Part shown: one piece after another, positions 59,932 to 64,000 of the stretch | How the letters are laid out: each line of letters begins with the position of its first letter | Position numbering within the stretch: the stretch's first letter is position 1 | Source of the DNA: Elusimicrobiales bacterium | GTDB taxonomy: Bacteria > Elusimicrobiota > Elusimicrobia > Elusimicrobiales > UBA9959 | Reading direction: 5' to 3' | DNA length: 64,000 bases | NCBI GenBank assembly: GCA_028688015.1 | Contig: JAQTZB010000004.1 | Span: 186,001-250,000 of the forward strand | The notes under the pieces: generated by a model | Databases searched by the model: none | What the model saw: only the letters and a program-made list of their open reading frames with translations | Told to the model about the DNA's origin: nothing | Made by a program: the position numbers and the translations under genes

Positions 59932-59998
59932 AGCGCGCCGGGGTGACCCGGTACCATAATAGTTTAACAGACGCCCGGCAAAATGGCAACCCCCGCCG

Positions 59999-60029
59999 GT
60001 CAGGAAGATAGGAAGCAGCGTCCCCTAAG
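59999..60029. repeat. Dispersed GGGGACG-type repeat, copy 5
   Basis: CAGGAAGATAGGAAGCAGCG then TCCCCTAAG, almost identical to copy 4. The only copy in a divergent intergenic region. Confidence 0.65.
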
Positions 60030-60114
60030 TAGCCCCGGAGGTGCCGCGATACGAAAATGTTATCATACGGATAAATGCGACTAGCGCCCAGGGAAGCACG
60101 GCGGGAGGACTGAC

Positions 60115-60522
60115 ATGTCAGGACTGGAAAAAGACTTGCAGTATTTCTTTTACCTCAGCGAGGTGCAGCTGCTGCAGAGGGCCTCGCTGCTGCTCTCCCC
60201 GGTAGCGGCGGCGCTGGTGGCCAGATACAAGCGCTACTCGGAATTTTATTGGGCCCTCGGGGTCTTCTTTTTCCCGCTGTTGGCCTCTGTCACCGCTTCC
60301 TCGCTGCTGCCCTATTCGCTGCGAAGCTGGCATTCCATAGTTAATGGGTTTTTCATGCTGGGCGCCGGCCCGCTCTGCGTGCTGGCGCTGGCCTTTGTCC
60401 CCAAAAGAAGCGCGGCCGCGCCGCTGCCTGCGCGCAGCCTGTTCTATTCTTTGCTCGCTTTCGGGCTGATAGTTGTGGCGCTTCTATTCTTCACCTTCTT
60501 AAACTTTCCCAGGCAGCATTAG
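60115..60522 (+). CDS. Four-helix membrane protein, unknown
   Basis: 135 residues with about four membrane helices (~22-40, ~44-66, ~75-95 and ~108-130). GGGAGG precedes the ATG. It lies 24 bp before the phosphoesterase gene and is probably in the same transcript. No family was recognised. Confidence 0.65.
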   Translation: MSGLEKDLQYFFYLSEVQLLQRASLLLSPVAAALVARYKRYSEFYWALGVFFFPLLASVTASSLLPYSLRSWHSIVNGFFMLGAGPLCVLALAFVPKRSAAAPLPARSLFYSLLAFGLIVVALLFFTFLNFPRQH

Positions 60523-60546
60523 CCGGATCGCCTGCGGCCGCTTGCG

Positions 60547-61473
60547 ATGAACAAAGAACTTTTTCCAGCACTCCTGACGGCCTGGGCGGCGTCCGTGGTA
60601 GTCGGCATGGAGCTGATGTGGTTGGTAGACCTCGCGCGAGCGCGGCTCAAGCGCGTGAAGAGCCGCTTCCTTTCCGCTCCCGCCGTAGTCACGCACCTGC
60701 TGTCCCTGGCGCTGCTCCTCTGCATCCCTTACGCCTATTTCGTTGAGCCTTACTGGCCAGAGGTGAAGCGGGTCGACATAACTACGGAGAAACTCCGCAA
60801 GACGACGCTCACCATAGTGCAGATCTCCGACCTGCATTGCGACCTGCGGGCGCGCAACGAGCGGAAACTGGCCGGGCTGATAAACCCGCTGAAGCCGGAC
60901 CTGGTAGTGTTCACCGGCGACGCGCTCAACGACCCCGCCGCCCTGCCGCTGTTCCAGGAAACGCTGAAAGGCCTGCACGCCGGCGTAGCCAAGCTGGCCG
61001 TGCGCGGCAACTTCGACGAATGGTACTGGAAAGACATCCCGCTCTTCAGCGGCACCGGCTTCACCGAGCTGGGGCCCAAGCCGACGGCCTTTTCAAAGGA
61101 CGGCGAGACCTTTTATGTTTCCGGCGTGGAATTCAGCAAAACCTACGACCGCAGGGCCCTGCAGAAGGGCGTCCCGGCTGACAGCTACAGCGTTTTTCTT
61201 TTCCACTCGCCGGACCTGGCCGAGGATTTCATCGGCAGGAAACCGGACCTCTACCTGGCCGGCCACACGCACGGGGGCCAGATAGCCCTGCCCTTCTACG
61301 GCGCCGTTATAACGCTGGCGCGGCACGGCAAGAAATACGAGGGCGGCCGCTACGACCTGGACGGCATGACCCTTTACGTGAACCGCGGCCTCGGCCTGGA
61401 AGGCGGCAGCGCCCCGCGCGTGCGTTTTCTGGCCCGCCCCGAGATCACCGTCTTCAAGATCCACCCCCGCTGA
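60547..61473 (+). CDS. Membrane-anchored metallophosphoesterase (YkuE/YaeI-like)
   Basis: 308 residues: two N-terminal membrane helices (~8-30 and ~40-65), then a calcineurin-like phosphoesterase with DLHCD (DxH), FTGDA (GD), GNFDEWYW, a later FLFHSPD and GHTHGGQ. The usual GNH(E/D) is GNFD here, so the general-acid His is missing or substituted. Close families hydrolyse UDP-sugars or lipid-linked diphosphates. Confidence 0.85.
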   Translation: MNKELFPALLTAWAASVVVGMELMWLVDLARARLKRVKSRFLSAPAVVTHLLSLALLLCIPYAYFVEPYWPEVKRVDITTEKLRKTTLTIVQISDLHCDLRARNERKLAGLINPLKPDLVVFTGDALNDPAALPLFQETLKGLHAGVAKLAVRGNFDEWYWKDIPLFSGTGFTELGPKPTAFSKDGETFYVSGVEFSKTYDRRALQKGVPADSYSVFLFHSPDLAEDFIGRKPDLYLAGHTHGGQIALPFYGAVITLARHGKKYEGGRYDLDGMTLYVNRGLGLEGGSAPRVRFLARPEITVFKIHPR

Positions 61474-61503
61474 ACCGACCCCGCATCCTCGGACAAAACA
61501 AAA

Positions 61504-61523
61504 CCGCCGGGCTTCCCCGGCGG
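61504..61523. terminator. GC hairpin terminator
   Basis: CCGCCGGG-CTTC-CCCGGCGG after the phosphoesterase gene, A-rich left flank. Confidence 0.75.
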
Positions 61524-61531
61524 CTTCGCGT

Positions 61532-61562
61532 CAGTTGGGAATTAGGAATGAACGTCCCCTAT
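61532..61562. repeat. Dispersed GGGGACG-type repeat, copy 6
   Basis: CAGTTGGGAATTAGGAATGA then ACGTCCCCTAT; sits between two GC hairpins in a convergent gap. Confidence 0.65.
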
Positions 61563-61585
61563 CCTCGTCACTATTCTACAAAAAC

Positions 61586-61612
61586 AGAACCGCCGGTTTT
61601 CCCCGGCGGTTC
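61586..61612. terminator. Second GC hairpin terminator in the same gap
   Basis: GAACCGCCGG/CCGGCGGTTC with TTTTCC loop and TTCTACAAAAACA left flank; faces the minus-strand HTH gene. Confidence 0.75.
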
Positions 61613-61685
61613 CGCATTGCAATGAGGCCTTTTGATTACAAGCACTCCCAGGTTACAGACTGGTCTCCAATGCCCAGGCCCCGGC

Positions 61686-62540
61686 CTAGAAATCCAGGAC
61701 TTTGACCACCCGTCCCTCCACCATATAAACGGCTGTATTCGGGGTCCTCTCGGCTACGGCGTATGTCTGTGCGGCTGAGATATTCAATTCCAAAAGCGGG
61801 ATGAAATTCTTGAACACCGTAGAATCGGCACGCACGAATCCCCTGCGGATGGAAACAGGCGTTCCGCACGAGACCATGGAATCCTGCTGTTTGCGAACGG
61901 CGGCAACAAGTTCGGGTCGAACGCTCCTCAACGGGGGATACTCCACCATATCGGTCGCGAGCGGGCACTGGTACCGTCCGTTCGTAGCGCGCTTCAGCAA
62001 CTTCAAGCCCAGAAGCGCCTTGATGGCTCCGGCCACAGAAGGGCGGCCGAGCTTAAGGATCTTTGCCAGCTCCTCGGCGGACCATTCTCCCGTGTCGTTG
62101 AAAAAAGCCAAAGAGCACAAATAATTGGCCCTGTTCGCAGAAATTACCCGCAGTTGCTCCGGGGTAACATAATACTTCCTGCCGGACAATGCCCTGGCCA
62201 GCGCCTTGTGCACCGGCGAATACCCTGCGCCAACGGCCCTCTCCGGAGACAACAGAGGTTCCAGCAACGTGCCGAAAGCGTCGTCACCGGCCATAGTCCT
62301 CAGCCAGGCCAACACCAGTTCTCCACCCTGGGCGCTCTTGGGCGCCATCCGCAATGCCGCACAGAGCTTTTCCAGCCTGCTGAACACCGGGAGTATCTTT
62401 CCCTGCTCCATGAGCAGGTAGTTACGGTACGAGATCTTTAGAACGGCGTTCCCGCCGTTGGCGTGATAGAACTGATGCGGCGTCTTGAAGCCGGCCTCCT
62501 GCCGCAACCTGGTCAAGGTTTCTGAAAATCGCGTTCCCAT
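61686..62540 (-). CDS. HTH-containing regulator (TIGR02147/DUF4423-like)
   Basis: 284 residues. N-terminal XRE-like helix-turn-helix (TLTRLRQEAGFKTPHQFY, YRNYLLMEQGKILP) and a middle winged-helix region (WSAEELAKILKLGRPSVAGAIKALLGLKLL). The C-terminus is beta-rich. The layout is like the regulators common in Bdellovibrio and Fibrobacter relatives. It is divergent from nothing and transcribed after the clostripain gene, which is 90 bp upstream. Confidence 0.72.
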   Translation of the reverse strand: MGTRFSETLTRLRQEAGFKTPHQFYHANGGNAVLKISYRNYLLMEQGKILPVFSRLEKLCAALRMAPKSAQGGELVLAWLRTMAGDDAFGTLLEPLLSPERAVGAGYSPVHKALARALSGRKYYVTPEQLRVISANRANYLCSLAFFNDTGEWSAEELAKILKLGRPSVAGAIKALLGLKLLKRATNGRYQCPLATDMVEYPPLRSVRPELVAAVRKQQDSMVSCGTPVSIRRGFVRADSTVFKNFIPLLELNISAAQTYAVAERTPNTAVYMVEGRVVKVLDF

Positions 62541-62630
62541 AAATTCCCCTTACAATATCCGAGACCTGCGTTTAAGTACCCCTGGCATACTCCCACCATT
62601 ATAACAAGAATGCCCCGCCCCGCCCCCTCT

Positions 62631-63890
62631 TCAAGGGGACGCCAGCCAGGAGAGAAATTCCAGCCAGCCGGAATCGGCCGCCCAGCGCAGTTCCTCATAG
62701 CCGTTATCAGCCGCGCGGGCCGGCAGATAGACGGCCAGCCCGGAGGAGTCGTCGTAATGCGTGGGCAGCCACCAGCTGCCGCCGTCGCTGTTGGTAAACC
62801 GGCTGAGAACGATAACCTCCCCTTTCAGCTTTTCCATCAGGGAACGCGCGGCCGCCCTCAACTCAGAGTTGGAAGACGCCTCGGCGGTCCGCCGGGCCAA
62901 GTCATAAAGGTCCTTGTTCTCACGGCGCGAGTACGCCTGCGCGGAGCCGCGCGCCTTCAGGAGCACATCCTTATCCCCAGAGCGCATGGCCGCCGCCGTG
63001 AACTCGCGCATGGCCGCCGCCAAGCCTCCCAAAGCCGAAGCCCGCACCAAACTGTGCGTGGAACCGCGGCCGACGCGCTCATATTGCGCAGCGTACGAAT
63101 CCACAAGTATTTCCCCCAGCCGCTCCGGGCCCATTTCCGGATCGGCGGCCAGCTCGGACAAGATCGCCGCGTAATCATGCCCGTCCGTCGGTTCGGTTTC
63201 CTCGGAACCGACAATATAGGCGGCCTGGTCCCGGATCTCGTACGCCACTTCCGCCATTTGCATGAGACAGGCGTCGGAGGCGTACAGGTCCACGCCGCCG
63301 ATATCGCGCAGGGCTCTGGCCAGCTGCGGAATATTTACGTGATTGCCGGTCTCGTCGTCATAGGAGATCCCGCGGGTTTTCACCCAGCCCGTACCGTGAT
63401 TCCAGACTATGAACAGGTAGCGCTTCGCGGGATACCGGGATTTTCCCCACCGTCCGAAAGCCGCAATGTTCCCGGGATCCCCCATGTCGGTCTTTCCGAT
63501 GTCCTCCAGTAATGTGGAGCCGATCACCGCCGTATCCCCATCTTTTTTCACGAGATAACGGCGGGTTCCCCTCCAGTCCCCGTTCGAAGCGTCGTAGCCC
63601 TCCATCCTCCCCGCTTCCACGAGCACATTTACCTTGTCAGTGGAACCCACCGTCTCCAGTTCATTGATATCCTTTAGCGCGAACGCTTCAAGGTTGTTCT
63701 TGGCGTTCATATAGATCATTATCGTCCATTCAGCCAAGGCCTTTTGCCGCGGGAGAGGGACCTCCGGGCGCTCCCCGGAAGAGACCCGGTCAGGCGGCCA
63801 CCCGCTGCTTACGGGCCCCAAACCGGCCGCCGGCACGGCGCCGGAAGCGGCAAGGCATAGAGAAACGATAATAGGAACGGATATTTTCAT
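62631..63890 (-). CDS. Secreted clostripain-family (C11) cysteine peptidase (paralogue)
   Basis: 419 residues with a signal peptide (1-22), dyad H165 (VWNHGTGW) and C208 (YASDACLMQ). It shares DxGDWxxxRRYLVxKD, ISYDDETG, IVGSEETEPxDG and the C-terminal SDxxWxEFLxWLA pattern with 42938-44206. The ATG at 63888-63890 starts the signal peptide, though an upstream in-frame ATG exists. The last 110 bp of the window hold no recognisable gene. Confidence 0.92.
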   Translation of the reverse strand: MKISVPIIVSLCLAASGAVPAAGLGPVSSGWPPDRVSSGERPEVPLPRQKALAEWTIMIYMNAKNNLEAFALKDINELETVGSTDKVNVLVEAGRMEGYDASNGDWRGTRRYLVKKDGDTAVIGSTLLEDIGKTDMGDPGNIAAFGRWGKSRYPAKRYLFIVWNHGTGWVKTRGISYDDETGNHVNIPQLARALRDIGGVDLYASDACLMQMAEVAYEIRDQAAYIVGSEETEPTDGHDYAAILSELAADPEMGPERLGEILVDSYAAQYERVGRGSTHSLVRASALGGLAAAMREFTAAAMRSGDKDVLLKARGSAQAYSRRENKDLYDLARRTAEASSNSELRAAARSLMEKLKGEVIVLSRFTNSDGGSWWLPTHYDDSSGLAVYLPARAADNGYEELRWAADSGWLEFLSWLASP

Positions 63891-64000
63891 GGGAGTATCC
63901 TTTGACAGAGCCATACACTAGCGCGCGGGCGGCGGGAGAAAGTCAATGGAGTGCGTCCGCACCTCAAACCACATCCCATCTCCCGCCTTGTCCCCGATCC

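Overview
The window looks like chromosomal DNA from a GC-rich, Gram-negative bacterium. The outer-membrane side is indicated by beta-barrel-like proteins, a CsgG/FlgO-like protein and an O-antigen ligase-type protein, together with many signal peptides. Gene content (many secreted proteases, single-domain response regulators, clostripain-type peptidases) would fit Elusimicrobiota or another deep phylum of the Bdellovibrionota/Elusimicrobiota kind. That placement is an inference from families and composition and is not proven. Genes are tightly packed on both strands. No tRNA, rRNA, CRISPR array or complete transposase gene was recognised.

Layout. 1-1.6 kb: start of a ribosomal protein operon (rplC, rplD) on the minus strand, with a clear promoter and a leader hairpin. 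1.6-9 kb: VOC protein, trypsin, V8-like protease, M15-like peptidase, a pseudouridine synthase and a NamZ-type muramidase. 9-18.5 kb: deacetylase-like protein, AlaX, a lone GspF-type protein, a double receiver protein, an RRM protein, VF530, an ABC exporter and an M28 peptidase. 18.6-26.5 kb: a HELGHH protease, GNAT, rhodanese, and a prolyl oligopeptidase gene split by a 1.3-kb lower-GC insert that carries one secreted repeat-protein gene. 26.5-40 kb: flavodoxin-like protein, methyltransferases, YcaQ, a second V8-like protease, a Cys-repeat protein, RsgA, nitroreductase, DTW protein, receivers and a four-gene operon of envelope and unknown proteins. 40-50 kb: REC-CheC, FkbM methyltransferase, clostripain, a DUF4932-PDZ protease, a Gly-Tyr repeat/SH3 protein and MATE. 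50-64 kb: NDK, a second pseudouridine synthase, a Ser/Thr kinase, a receiver, an ECF sigma/anti-sigma/O-antigen ligase operon, ABC-F, a phosphoesterase, an HTH regulator and a second clostripain.

How the parts work together. Much of the window encodes exported proteins: about nine predicted secreted peptidases (one of them broken), wall- and glycan-active enzymes, and several repeat proteins without a recognised family. Regulation is represented by orphan receivers, a Ser/Thr kinase, an ECF sigma factor with its zinc-finger anti-sigma factor, and leader-RNA candidates before rplC, rsgA and the ABC-F gene.

The strongest genome-wide signal is a composite intergenic module. A CCGCCGGG/CCCGGCGG hairpin ends one transcript, and its T-rich tract runs directly into an extended -10 box (TTTTGnTAGAAT or TAAAAT). 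In at least nine genes that box lies only 6-7 bp before the start codon, which predicts leaderless mRNAs.
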